Below, one piece after another: positions 51,743 to 60,219 of a stretch of 64,000 nt of DNA (within the stretch, counting starts at the first letter, position 1; every line of letters begins with the position of its first letter). The stretch is from JBMOPD01 sp049323615. Lineage in GTDB: Bacteria > Bacillota > Desulfotomaculia > Desulfotomaculales > Desulfocucumaceae. The notes under the pieces are model-generated. The model saw only the letters and a program-made list of their open reading frames with translations. It was not told where the DNA came from and made no database searches. The position numbers and the translations under genes were made by a program. The stretch covers positions 18,585 to 82,584 of the forward strand of contig JBMOPD010000017.1 in the NCBI GenBank assembly GCA_049323615.1. The letters are read 5' to 3'.

Positions 51743-52696
51743 TTAGCTCCTCCTGTTCCTGAGCAGGCCGGCGCAGGGTATGATTTCCAGCCCACTGGCC
51801 TCCAGCCTGTCCAGGAACAAATTCATACCCATGGAATCGCTGGCCATGTGCCCCGCGATAATGACGTTGATGTGGTTCTTTTCGGCCTCCTTGCGGTGCT
51901 TCTCACCCATGTGCATCACCACCAGCGTGCCTACTCCGGCCTGGGACAGTTTTCCGTACGCGTCTTCCGAACCGCTGGTACCCCCGGTCATATCCACCAT
52001 TATCTTGCCGGCCCGGCGCTCCTTTGTCCCCGCTATGATGGTGGGCCCCGCACCGAGCTTGGCGGCCTCGGCGTACTCGGGCTCTTCCTTGAGCAGCTTC
52101 ACCACGTCGCCCACAGTTTCCGGCTTTTTCTGTTCAAAGGTCTTCTGCAGGGCCGAGGTCACCAGGTTGTCCGCCGGAGTGTGTACCGACATCAGGGCAT
52201 AGCCCAGGACCCTGGCGGCATCCACGGCCCGGTTGTGGTTTAACGGCAGGATGGTCCGCCTGACCTCGTTAATCCGGGCGGACATAATTCCTTCGGCCAC
52301 ATTGATGGGAACCCCGGCCTGGGCCAGTAAATCCTCCTGCAGGTGCATCACTTTATACAGCGCGGCCATTGCCTTTCCCTCGGGGTGGTGAGATAAAACC
52401 AGGTCGATGGGACGGCCCTTTTCAGTCAGGCGGTCGGCCAGAAGCACCTCCCCCACTTCCATGTCAATGCCCACCAGCACCCTTTTGACCTCCCGGTCCG
52501 GGTCACCCGCCAGTATCCGGGTGTCGCTGTAAGGATTGACCAGGCTCTCCGGATCAAACTCTTTTTTCTCCTCTTCCTTCATCTCATCATATTTTTTCTT
52601 TTCCTTTTCAAGGACTTCCCTGACCTTTTCGATCCCCCTGGGATCGGCCTCCATTCCCACGGCCACCGCCAGGTCATAAATCTCTTTGAGCTTCAT
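51743..52696 (-). CDS. NIF3-like protein (Nif3/GTP cyclohydrolase I type 2 family)
   Basis: A 317-residue protein. The metal ligands of the NIF3 fold appear in VLSHHPEGKAMA and, near the end, in VVMHMGEKHRKEAEKNHINV and IAGHMASDSMG. Its N-terminal 60 residues (KEKKKYDEMKEEEKKEFD) form a charged helix not seen in shorter family members. Function is not settled; several members hydrolyse or bind modified pterins. It shares the strand with the U32 and mpg genes and probably the transcript. Confidence 0.85.
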   Translation of the reverse strand: MKLKEIYDLAVAVGMEADPRGIEKVREVLEKEKKKYDEMKEEEKKEFDPESLVNPYSDTRILAGDPDREVKRVLVGIDMEVGEVLLADRLTEKGRPIDLVLSHHPEGKAMAALYKVMHLQEDLLAQAGVPINVAEGIMSARINEVRRTILPLNHNRAVDAARVLGYALMSVHTPADNLVTSALQKTFEQKKPETVGDVVKLLKEEPEYAEAAKLGAGPTIIAGTKERRAGKIMVDMTGGTSGSEDAYGKLSQAGVGTLVVMHMGEKHRKEAEKNHINVIIAGHMASDSMGMNLFLDRLEASGLEIIPCAGLLRNRRS

Positions 52697-52713
52697 CTAA
52701 TCATCTCCCGGTA

Positions 52714-53334
52714 CTATTTTTTAGATATAAACTTGTTATCCTTTATGTAAAAGCGCAGGGGGAGGTCAGCGGCGACATTGATGCCCACCCTGGCGGCCAC
52801 CGCCACCTCTTCCCTGGAAATACCTTTCCCCTTAATGATCACCAGTGGCTTCCGGGACAGGTTGTGCCCGTACATCCCGGAATCTATGCCCATGGCCTGC
52901 ACCAGCATGGCCGGGCCCGAACAGAGATCCGAGAGCCTTTCCCGCCTCCGCCTTTTGCGCATCACATCGATGCCCGCCACGGGTTCCAGCGCCCTGATCA
53001 GAACGGCTTCCCCAACTCCCTCGGCGGCGGTGACCACATTGAAGCAGTAATGCATCCCGTATGTGAAATATATATAAGCGCGGCCCGGGGGGCCGAACAT
53101 TGCCCGGTTCCGGTGCGTCATACCGCGGTAGGCGTGGCAGGCCGGATCTCCCTGCAGGTAGGCCTCGGTTTCCACTATCATTCCGGCCGTCACCCCCTCC
53201 GGAGAGTCGTGGACAATTATTTTTCCCAGCAAGTCAACGGCCACCAGGGTGGTATCCCTGGCGTAAAAGCCGGCCGGCAGGATATCCCCCTGGTCAAACT
53301 TAAAACCGCTCAAGCTAAAAACCCCGATTCCCAA
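52714..53334 (-). CDS. mpg: 3-methyladenine DNA glycosylase (MPG/AAG type)
   Basis: A 206-residue alkyl-adenine DNA glycosylase. Family marks: ARDTTLVAVDLLGK, IVETEAYLQGDPACHAYRGM with the catalytic Glu, GPPGRAYIYFTYGMHYCFNV, VLIRALEP and LCSGPAMLVQAMGI. It excises alkylated purines and hypoxanthine. The frame begins at 53334, but GGGG lies shortly before an in-frame TTG about eight codons on, which may be the real start. Next to polX (17 bases), suggesting a base-excision repair pair. Confidence 0.92.
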   Translation of the reverse strand: MGIGVFSLSGFKFDQGDILPAGFYARDTTLVAVDLLGKIIVHDSPEGVTAGMIVETEAYLQGDPACHAYRGMTHRNRAMFGPPGRAYIYFTYGMHYCFNVVTAAEGVGEAVLIRALEPVAGIDVMRKRRRRERLSDLCSGPAMLVQAMGIDSGMYGHNLSRKPLVIIKGKGISREEVAVAARVGINVAADLPLRFYIKDNKFISKK

Positions 53335-53351
53335 GGATATACTAAGGCCGC

Positions 53352-55070
53352 CTACGCATTCAGTATCTTCATGAGGTCGTCCAGCGGCAGGGTATTTACA
53401 ATGTCGGCGGCCTCAAGCCCCGCCCGGCGGGCAACGGCCACGCCGTACTCCATCTCGTCCATCCGCCTCAGGTCGTGGGCATCGGTGTTGATGGCGATGC
53501 GGGCGCCGAAATCCACAGCCCTCCGGGCATGCTTCTCGTTAAGGTCCAGCCTGTCCGGAGAGGCGTTTATCTCCATGATTTTGCCGTGCTTTCCGGCCTC
53601 CTCCAGCACCCCTTCCACATCCAGGTTGTAAGCCTCCCTCTGTCCCAAAAGCCTGCCGGTAAGGTGCCCGATAATGTCAACGTGCCTGTTGCGCACCGCC
53701 TCCAGTATCCGGGCGGTTATTTTTTCCCGGCCCTGCTTGAACCCCGTGTGCACCGAGGCAACCACCACGTCTGCCCTCTCCAGCACCTGGCCGGCAAAGT
53801 CCAGGTCCCCCCTGGCCAGTATATCGACCTCAACTCCCTTGAGAACCGTAAAACCGTTCAGTTCCCTGTTCAGGCGGTCTATGTAGTCAAACTGTTCGGC
53901 CAGCCGCTCCGGGGAAAGTCCCCTGGCGATCTTCAGGGACTGGGAGTGGTCGGTGATGGCCACATAGCTGTACCCCTTCTCCTGTGCCCTGTCCACTATG
54001 TCCCCGATGGGCGCGGCCCCGTCGCTCCACTGGGAATGCAGGTGCAGGTCGCCCCGGATATCCTCCATCCCCACCAGGTCCGGCAGTGCGCCCGCCCCGG
54101 CCGAGACCACCTCACCGGCCCCCTCCCGCAGCTCCGGGGGTATGTATTTTAATTTCAGCAGGGAGTATATATCCTCCTCCGATCCGGGCACCCTGAACGG
54201 GACGGCTTCATCCAGGTTTTTTAAACCTTCCGGCGTCAGCTCCCAGTTATCCTCCCGGGCGTGACGGGCAAGTTCCTCCAGGTGTCCCTCGCTGCCCGTC
54301 TCCCACAGCAGGGTGGTCCAGAAATTTTCCGGGCTGACAGTCACCAGTTCCACGGGGATTCCCCACCAGGTCATTACCCTGATATAATTTTCTTTCCGCA
54401 AAATGACTTCCCTGGTGCGCGGGTGACGGGCCAGGGCATCAAGGACGGGACCAAAATCACGGCAGGCGGCCAGCAAATCCACGTCCTCCACCATTTCCCT
54501 CCACCGGCGGACACTGCCGGCCACGGCCACCCTCACCACACCAGGTGCTTCCTCCAGGTACCCGGATAATTCCTGCGCCAGTTCCCGCGCCACCCCCAGG
54601 AGAAATTTACCCGTTCTGTTCCGGATCATTTTGACATTGCTCAATATTTCCGTTTCGGTCTTGGCGCCCATTCCCTTGAGAAAGCGTATTTTTCTCTCCC
54701 GGGCCGCCTGTTCCAGCTCGTCCAGGCTTGTTATACCAAGACTCTGGTACAAAAAACCGGCCCTTTTTGGACCAATGCCGGGCAGGGCCATTATCTCCAG
54801 CAAACCCGTGGGTATTTCGGCGCGAAGCTTCTCCAGCTTATCCATTTTGCCCTTTTCGACCAGCTCACCGATCTTGGAGATTATATTTTTGCCGATGCCG
54901 GGGATACGGGCCAGGGTTTTTTGGCGGTACATCTCCTCCACCGGATCGTCAAGACCGGCAATGGTCTTTGCCGCCTGCCGGTAAGCCCGGATTTTAAAAA
55001 AATTATCCCCCTTGAGTTCCAACAGGTCGGCCAGTTCGTAAAAAGCCCGGGCTATTTCAACATTATGCAC
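53352..55070 (-). CDS. polX: DNA polymerase X family protein (PolX)
   Basis: A 572-residue bacterial PolX. N-terminal helix-hairpin-helix units (ARIPGIGKNIISKIGELVEK and MALPGIGPKRAGFLYQ) are followed by the polymerase-beta-like core with the catalytic Asp pair in VEDVDLLAA, and a C-terminal PHP exonuclease domain: GDLHLHSQWSDGAAPI, AITDHSQSL, NTDAHDL. PolX fills gaps in base-excision repair; the PHP domain is a 3'-5' exonuclease. It follows zapA and precedes mpg, consistent with repair. ATG at 55070. Confidence 0.95.
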   Translation of the reverse strand: MHNVEIARAFYELADLLELKGDNFFKIRAYRQAAKTIAGLDDPVEEMYRQKTLARIPGIGKNIISKIGELVEKGKMDKLEKLRAEIPTGLLEIMALPGIGPKRAGFLYQSLGITSLDELEQAARERKIRFLKGMGAKTETEILSNVKMIRNRTGKFLLGVARELAQELSGYLEEAPGVVRVAVAGSVRRWREMVEDVDLLAACRDFGPVLDALARHPRTREVILRKENYIRVMTWWGIPVELVTVSPENFWTTLLWETGSEGHLEELARHAREDNWELTPEGLKNLDEAVPFRVPGSEEDIYSLLKLKYIPPELREGAGEVVSAGAGALPDLVGMEDIRGDLHLHSQWSDGAAPIGDIVDRAQEKGYSYVAITDHSQSLKIARGLSPERLAEQFDYIDRLNRELNGFTVLKGVEVDILARGDLDFAGQVLERADVVVASVHTGFKQGREKITARILEAVRNRHVDIIGHLTGRLLGQREAYNLDVEGVLEEAGKHGKIMEINASPDRLDLNEKHARRAVDFGARIAINTDAHDLRRMDEMEYGVAVARRAGLEAADIVNTLPLDDLMKILNA

Positions 55071-55148
55071 AAAAATCGCCCCTGATACGCATATTGTTTA
55101 GTTTCCCCTGCGCCGGCCGGAACTACCCGCCCGCCGGTACAATGAAAG

Positions 55149-55173
55149 CCCTCTTCATGCGAAGAGGGCAATA
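55149..55173 (-). terminator. Hairpin between zapA and polX, probable terminator
   Basis: On the minus strand GCCCTCTTC-gcat-GAAGAGGGC followed by TTTCATT. Nine-base-pair stem; the T tail is short, so attenuation rather than full termination is possible. Confidence 0.5.
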
Positions 55174-55229
55174 CTAACTCCCAACCAAATTCTGATTTCC
55201 TCACTCACTGCTCACAGCCGACAGCTATT

Positions 55230-55511
55230 TTACTTCTTCGCTTTATCCTTTGGTTCTTCCAGCAGTTCCACCAGGCTCTGGTACTCCTGCTGCAGCTTGG
55301 TATATTCGTCCAGTATGTTGAGGGCGGTCAGTATGGCGGTCTGGTAATTACTAAGCCGGGGATTTATACCCTGCACCCGCTGCAGCCTCTTATTCATCTG
55401 GGATGCCAGCATTTCAATGTATTCCGGGGGATCGCCCCCCTTTATGATATACTGATCGTCGAGAATGGTTACCTCGACCTTGTTTATTTTTTCATTAACG
55501 CTGTCCGACAT
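55230..55511 (-). CDS. zapA: Cell division protein ZapA
   Basis: A 93-residue ZapA: KVEVTILDDQYIIKGGDPPEYIEMLA is the N-terminal globular part and the rest is a coiled coil (LNILDEYTKLQQEYQSLVELLEE). ZapA bundles FtsZ filaments at the division site. The pheT-zapA-polX-mutS2 order is common in Firmicutes, which supports the call. It starts at ATG 55511. Confidence 0.93.
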   Translation of the reverse strand: MSDSVNEKINKVEVTILDDQYIIKGGDPPEYIEMLASQMNKRLQRVQGINPRLSNYQTAILTALNILDEYTKLQQEYQSLVELLEEPKDKAKK

Positions 55512-55559
55512 CGCCTCACCCCCGGCTAGGGTAAAATTTCGGCGTTGACGAACAAAATC

Positions 55560-55940
55560 CTTCCAAATATCAGCAAAATATTCTATCCTGTAAATACTCT
55601 CCCCTTTCGGAGTGTACGGAGGGGGGAGGACCTTTCAGGCCGGAGCGTAAATACCGGAGGTTGTTATCCGGCTCTTGGCGACAGAGCGTACGGAATGCCG
55701 GGCCGGCTGCAGGACGCAGCCGGAAGCCCGAACCGAAGCAGGACGCTGAGTTGAGGGCGGCCGGCATGACCGTAAGCGACGAGCATAGAGCCGGTTCAAC
55801 CGTAGGTCGAAAGCCCGGACTGAAAACCGCACCCCCGGCCACAGAATTTCATTGTCCGTGGTGCCGTATTTTTACGGCATGGGGGGTCTGGGTCCATAGG
55901 CCTGTCAAAGTGGTACGGCGGAGCGAACAAGCCGCAGCCG
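55560..55940. ncRNA. Non-coding, hairpin-rich GC element between zapA and pheT
   Basis: The 463-base gap holds no plausible gene: the frames found there are low-complexity and unlike proteins. Instead a row of perfect short hairpins is visible on the plus strand: CCGGA-ggttgtta-TCCGG, GCTCT-tggcgac-AGAGC, CCGGCTGC-aggac-GCAGCCGG, CGGTT-c-AACCG, TGCCGT-attttt-ACGGCA. The motif GCAGGACGC occurs twice, 29 bases apart (55709 and 55738). The element could be a structured RNA, a mobile non-coding repeat or a degraded region. Orientation and class are unknown. Confidence 0.4.
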
Positions 55941-55974
55941 GAACGCAGCAGGTGGACTTTTGGGGCGGCCTCCC

Positions 55975-58398
55975 TTAACTTCTCAGTTCGGCTCCAAACT
56001 CCCTGGCCACTGCCTCGGCCACCGCAGCCACCGAACCGTTTACCTCCTGGTCGGTCAGGGTCCTGTCTTCGGCCTGGAACCTCAGGGTAAAGGCCATGCT
56101 TTGACAGCCCTCCTTCACCTGTTGTCCCCGGTAAACATCAAACAGTCTGACCTCCTGCAGGTACTGGCCGCCAAATTTCCTGATCACCCTGACGATATCC
56201 TGGGCCGGCACGTCCTGCGGGACAACCAGCGCCAGGTCCCTTTCAATCTCGGGGAACCGGGGCAGCGGGCGGTACTTCCTGGGCCGCCCGGCAAGGTCCG
56301 CCATAGTTTGGAAGTCAATTTCCATGGCCACCGCACGGTCGGGAAGATTGTAGTTTTCCAGCACGTCGGGGTGAACTTCGCCCAAAAACCCGATCAGCCT
56401 TTCTCCGGCCACTACCCTGGCGGCCCTGCCCGGGTGAAAGAGGCTGTTTTGGGTTTCCCTTTCCAGCCTGTAGCCCCTTAGGGCAATCCTGTCAAACAGC
56501 GTGGCCAGTATTCCCTTGAGATAATAGAAGTCATAATGCTGGGCCGGCCGGTTCCAGCCGGAAGGAGTGCTTCCCATGGCCGCGGCTGCCAGAACCGGCT
56601 TTTCCATCGGCAGCGGTTCTGTTTCGGAGGGCAGGAAGACCTTGCCCAGCTCGAAAACCCCCAGATCGATTACCCGGCGGCTGGCATTCCGGGAAAGCAC
56701 CTCCAGCAGCCCCGGCAGCAGCAGGGTCCTCATCACAGACTGTTCCTCGCTCAACGGGTTCTGCAGGCGGACCACATTCCTCAGCGGGCTGCCCTGGGGC
56801 ACCGCCGCTTTGTCCAGGGTGGCCGGGCTGGTGAAGCTGTAAGTCACCACCTCATTTAAACCCAGTTCGGCAAGGCAGTCCTTTACCTCCCATTCAAGGT
56901 CCTGCCGGGGGGTGCGGGCCCCCTTCGTGGTGGCGCCGTACGGCAGTGTGTAGGGAATCCTGTTGTATCCGTATATCCGGGCTACCTCCTCGATCAGGTC
57001 CTCCTCCAGGGAAACGTCAACCCGGTGTCCGGGAACGGTAACCAGCAGTTCCCGGCCGCTGTCCTTAACCTGAAACTCAAGGCCGGTCAGTATTCCGATG
57101 GTCTCGGAGCGCGGCACTTCGACACCCAGCACATACTCCACCCTCTCGGGACGCAAAATCACCGTCCGGGGAGGAGCCTGGCCGGGATAATTGTCTACGG
57201 ACCCCGGCGCCACTTCGCCGGCGGCCAGGTCCAACAGCAGCCTGGCCGCCCTGTCGGCCGCCCTTCGGCATCCCGTTATATCAATTCCTTTTTCAAATCT
57301 TGATGAGGCCTCCGACCTCAGTCCCAGCGCCCGGGAAGTCCTCCTTATGCTGATGGGATTGAAATGGGCGGATTCCAGCAATATATTGGTGGTGTTGTCG
57401 GTAACCTCGGTGGCCAGTCCGCCCATCACCCCCGCCACCGCCACCGGGCCGCCGGGGTCGGCTATTACCAGCATCTCTTCCGTCAGTTTTCTCTCGTTGC
57501 CGTCCAGGGAGACAATAATCTCACCCCTGCGGGCCCGCCTGACGATAATGTGCCCGTCCTTTACGGTATCGTAGTCAAAGGCGTGCAGGGGCTGCCCCAA
57601 TTCCAGCATGACGTAGTTGGTAATATCAACTATGTTGGTGATGGGGCGGACGCCGGCCGCCCGCAGCCTATCCTGCATCCAGCCGGGTGACGGCCCCACC
57701 CTTATATTCCTGAACAGCCTCCCCACGTAACGCCCGCAAAGGTCCGGATCTTCTATGTCAATCCTGACCAGGCCTTCTATTCCACGGCCGGTTTCGGCCA
57801 CCGAGGTTTCCGGCATGCGCAGAGTCTGCCCCAGCAGCACGGCCACCTCCCTGGCCACTCCCACCATGGACAGGCAGTCCCCGCGGTTGGGAGTCAGATC
57901 CAATTCCAGTATAGTGTCGTCCAGCCCGATGACCTCTTTCACATCCAGTCCCAGAGGCACGTCCGGGTCCAGCAGCATTATTCCGTGCGCCTGGTCGGCA
58001 GGCATGACGCTGGTGTCCAGGCCCAGTTCCTGCCCCGAACAGAGCATGCCCCGGGACTCAACACCCCTCAGTTTGGCCTTTTTTATCACCAGGCCGCCGG
58101 CCAGGCGGGCGCCCTCCAGGGCGACGGGAACCACGTGGCCGGCCCTGACATTGGTGGCCCCGGTTATTATCTGAAGGTTTTCGCCGGATCCCACAGTCAC
58201 CCGGCAAATAAAAAGTTTGTCGGCGTTGGGATGGGGTTCGATGCCCAGTATCCTGCCGGTATATACCTTCTCAATGCCCTCTCCCGGCCTGTGCACGGCC
58301 TCCACGGCCAGGCCGGCCTGGGTCAGGCGTTCGGCCAGTTCGTCGGCAGAAACCGTGATATCCACATATTCACGCAGCCATTTCAACGATACGCGCAT
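55975..58398 (-). CDS. pheT: Phenylalanyl-tRNA synthetase beta subunit
   Basis: A full 807-residue beta chain. The order is normal: N-terminal tRNA-binding OB domain (CRVTVGSGENLQIITGATNV), the B3/B4 editing region, the B5 domain, a degenerate catalytic-like core, and a C-terminal anticodon-binding FDX-ACB domain (PLPRFPEIERDLALVVPQ). It pairs with PheS in an alpha2beta2 enzyme. It lies 103 bases after pheS on the same transcript, controlled by the T-box. Start ATG at 58398. Confidence 0.97.
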   Translation of the reverse strand: MRVSLKWLREYVDITVSADELAERLTQAGLAVEAVHRPGEGIEKVYTGRILGIEPHPNADKLFICRVTVGSGENLQIITGATNVRAGHVVPVALEGARLAGGLVIKKAKLRGVESRGMLCSGQELGLDTSVMPADQAHGIMLLDPDVPLGLDVKEVIGLDDTILELDLTPNRGDCLSMVGVAREVAVLLGQTLRMPETSVAETGRGIEGLVRIDIEDPDLCGRYVGRLFRNIRVGPSPGWMQDRLRAAGVRPITNIVDITNYVMLELGQPLHAFDYDTVKDGHIIVRRARRGEIIVSLDGNERKLTEEMLVIADPGGPVAVAGVMGGLATEVTDNTTNILLESAHFNPISIRRTSRALGLRSEASSRFEKGIDITGCRRAADRAARLLLDLAAGEVAPGSVDNYPGQAPPRTVILRPERVEYVLGVEVPRSETIGILTGLEFQVKDSGRELLVTVPGHRVDVSLEEDLIEEVARIYGYNRIPYTLPYGATTKGARTPRQDLEWEVKDCLAELGLNEVVTYSFTSPATLDKAAVPQGSPLRNVVRLQNPLSEEQSVMRTLLLPGLLEVLSRNASRRVIDLGVFELGKVFLPSETEPLPMEKPVLAAAAMGSTPSGWNRPAQHYDFYYLKGILATLFDRIALRGYRLERETQNSLFHPGRAARVVAGERLIGFLGEVHPDVLENYNLPDRAVAMEIDFQTMADLAGRPRKYRPLPRFPEIERDLALVVPQDVPAQDIVRVIRKFGGQYLQEVRLFDVYRGQQVKEGCQSMAFTLRFQAEDRTLTDQEVNGSVAAVAEAVAREFGAELRS

Positions 58399-58500
58399 TT
58401 GCCCACAATCCTTCCTAAAAACTTGTCTTACAGTTGCTGATTAAAATTAATAACTCTCCCAATTTCTGAATCATACATTAAAGTTCCGGCTAAATTTTAA

Positions 58501-59523
58501 TTAAAACTGGGACAGGAAACGCATGTCATTATCAAACAGGAGGCGCATGTCGTCCAGGTCGTATTTGAGCATGGTAATACGCTCAATACCCATGCCGAAG
58601 GCGAACCCGGTCACCTCCTCGGAATTGTAACCGGACATTTCCAGCACCCTGGGGTGGACCATGCCGCACCCCAGTATTTCCAGCCAGCCGGTGTGGGAGC
58701 AAACCCTGCAGCCCTCGCCGCCGCACATGCCGCAGGAAATATCCACCTCGGCACTGGGCTCGGTAAAAGGGAAATAGCTGGGCCTGAACCTGGTCCTGGT
58801 GTCCGGCCCGAACATCTGCTCCGCAAAAACCTTTAGCACTCCCCTCAAATCGGCGAGGGTTATCCTGCGGTCCACCACCAGCCCTTCCACCTGGTGGAAC
58901 ATGGGGGAGTGGGTGGCATCGTCGTCCCGCCTGTATACCCTGCCCGGGGCAATGACTTTCACCGGCAGGGCAGGCGCGGTGCGCTCCATTGTCCGTACCT
59001 GGACCGGGGAGGTTTGCGTGCGCAGGAGAGTTTCCGGGGTGATGAAAAAGGTGTCCTGCATGTCCCTTGCCGGGTGGTCCTTGGGCAGGTTGAGGGCCTC
59101 AAAATTGTAGTAGTCCAGCTCCACTTCCGGTCCCTCGGCGATCGAAAAACCAAGCCCCAGGAATATCTCCTCTATCCGCCGGGCCACCACGGTTAGGGGG
59201 TGCAGCCTGCCCACGTTAAATACAGTACCGGGGAGGGTTATATCGAGGCTTTCGGCGGCCAGCCTTTTCCGCTTGAGATTCTCTTTGAGCAGGGACATCC
59301 GCTCATCCAGTTTTTCTTCGATCTTTTCCCTGACCAGGTTGGCAACCTGGCCGATGCGGGGCCTCTCCTCGGGGCTGAGCGCCCCCATGCCCCTCAACAC
59401 CCCGGTCAGTTCACCCTTTTTGCCCAGATAGCGGATACGGATCTCGTTCAGTTCCTCCAGACTTTCCGTCCCGATCATTTCTTCCAGGACCCTGCGCTCG
59501 ATATCCAGCAGTTTCTGTTCCAA
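58501..59523 (-). CDS. pheS: Phenylalanyl-tRNA synthetase alpha subunit
   Basis: A 340-residue class II catalytic subunit. An N-terminal coiled coil (about 1-80) binds tRNA. Motif 2 is in APGRVYRRDDDATHSPMFHQVEGLVVD and motif 3 in GFAFGMGIERITML (shown in part). FTEPSAEVDISC with MCGGEGCRVCSHTGW is the usual extra Cys-containing insertion. Upstream lies the T-box leader, downstream pheT. ATG at 59523. Confidence 0.97.
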   Translation of the reverse strand: MEQKLLDIERRVLEEMIGTESLEELNEIRIRYLGKKGELTGVLRGMGALSPEERPRIGQVANLVREKIEEKLDERMSLLKENLKRKRLAAESLDITLPGTVFNVGRLHPLTVVARRIEEIFLGLGFSIAEGPEVELDYYNFEALNLPKDHPARDMQDTFFITPETLLRTQTSPVQVRTMERTAPALPVKVIAPGRVYRRDDDATHSPMFHQVEGLVVDRRITLADLRGVLKVFAEQMFGPDTRTRFRPSYFPFTEPSAEVDISCGMCGGEGCRVCSHTGWLEILGCGMVHPRVLEMSGYNSEEVTGFAFGMGIERITMLKYDLDDMRLLFDNDMRFLSQF

Positions 59524-59585
59524 TCGACTTCACTCCTGTAGATGAATTTCTTCCAAGAGCCTCTAAAAGGCCGCCGTTAACCCCT

Positions 59586-59885
59586 AAAAAATAAAAACCG
59601 CCCCTTTCCAGGGACGAATTTTATTCGCGGTACCACCCTCTTTGCCTGCTTTGCAAAACTCCAACCGTTTGCTGTGCAAAACCACTCAGCCGGATACGAA
59701 AGCCTTGGGGGCATCATATCCGCTCCCGGGTAACGGAGGGAGTTTCCGGCTACACCTACTGGTGAGACTCACTTTCAGCTGCGGTTCGGGGGTGAATTCA
59801 GCAGATCGCCGGCCTTGGAAGGGCTTTCAGTCGCGTCCCCTCCTCCCTGAAAGGAGCTAATCCCCTACTGCTCCCCGTCATCACC
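59586..59885 (-). promoter_or_regulatory. T-box riboswitch (Phe) controlling pheST
   Basis: The minus strand has the T-box sequence AGGGTGGTACCGCG (59639-59626), followed by a terminator CGTCCCTGGAAAGGGGCG and a T-rich tail (TTTTTATTTTTT, to about 59586). Upstream comes the stem I region, starting near 59885. A GAATTCA (about 59800) gives a UUC specifier for Phe with a following purine. Uncharged tRNA-Phe would stabilise the antiterminator and turn on pheS and pheT. Class is certain; the exact stem I boundaries and specifier are read by eye. Confidence 0.93.
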
Positions 59886-60037
59886 TTTAACGGTTATATT
59901 TCAATGTAAAGCCAGTCTTCTGTACAGTATATAAGCGCTGACAGAACCTGTCGCTTCGAACAGCCTCCAAAAAAATTCGGCGGTTAAAAACACTTTAACC
60001 ACAACCTTTCCTCTTTTTTTGGGACCCTTCGCGTCTG

Positions 60038-60067
60038 ATTATATCACATGCAAAGCCTCAAAACAAG
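60038..60067 (-). promoter_or_regulatory. Candidate promoter of the pheST transcript
   Basis: On the minus strand TTGTTT (60067-60062), 18 bases, and a perfect TATAAT (60043-60038) preceded by TG-a (extended -10). The region 59886-60219 contains no convincing gene, so this would serve as the pheST promoter with a leader of about 140 bases before the T-box. Confidence 0.45.
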
Positions 60068-60219
60068 GAACCTCCCTTAAAAAAACCCCTTTCCCTTGCA
60101 ATATTTCTGCCAGCAAACCCAGGGGCAAGAACGCTCCCGGCCGAATACCGGTAACTGATTCAAACCCCCTGTCATAACCTGGACGGGTTAGTAATATATA
60201 GTATTCTGGGGGTATCCAC

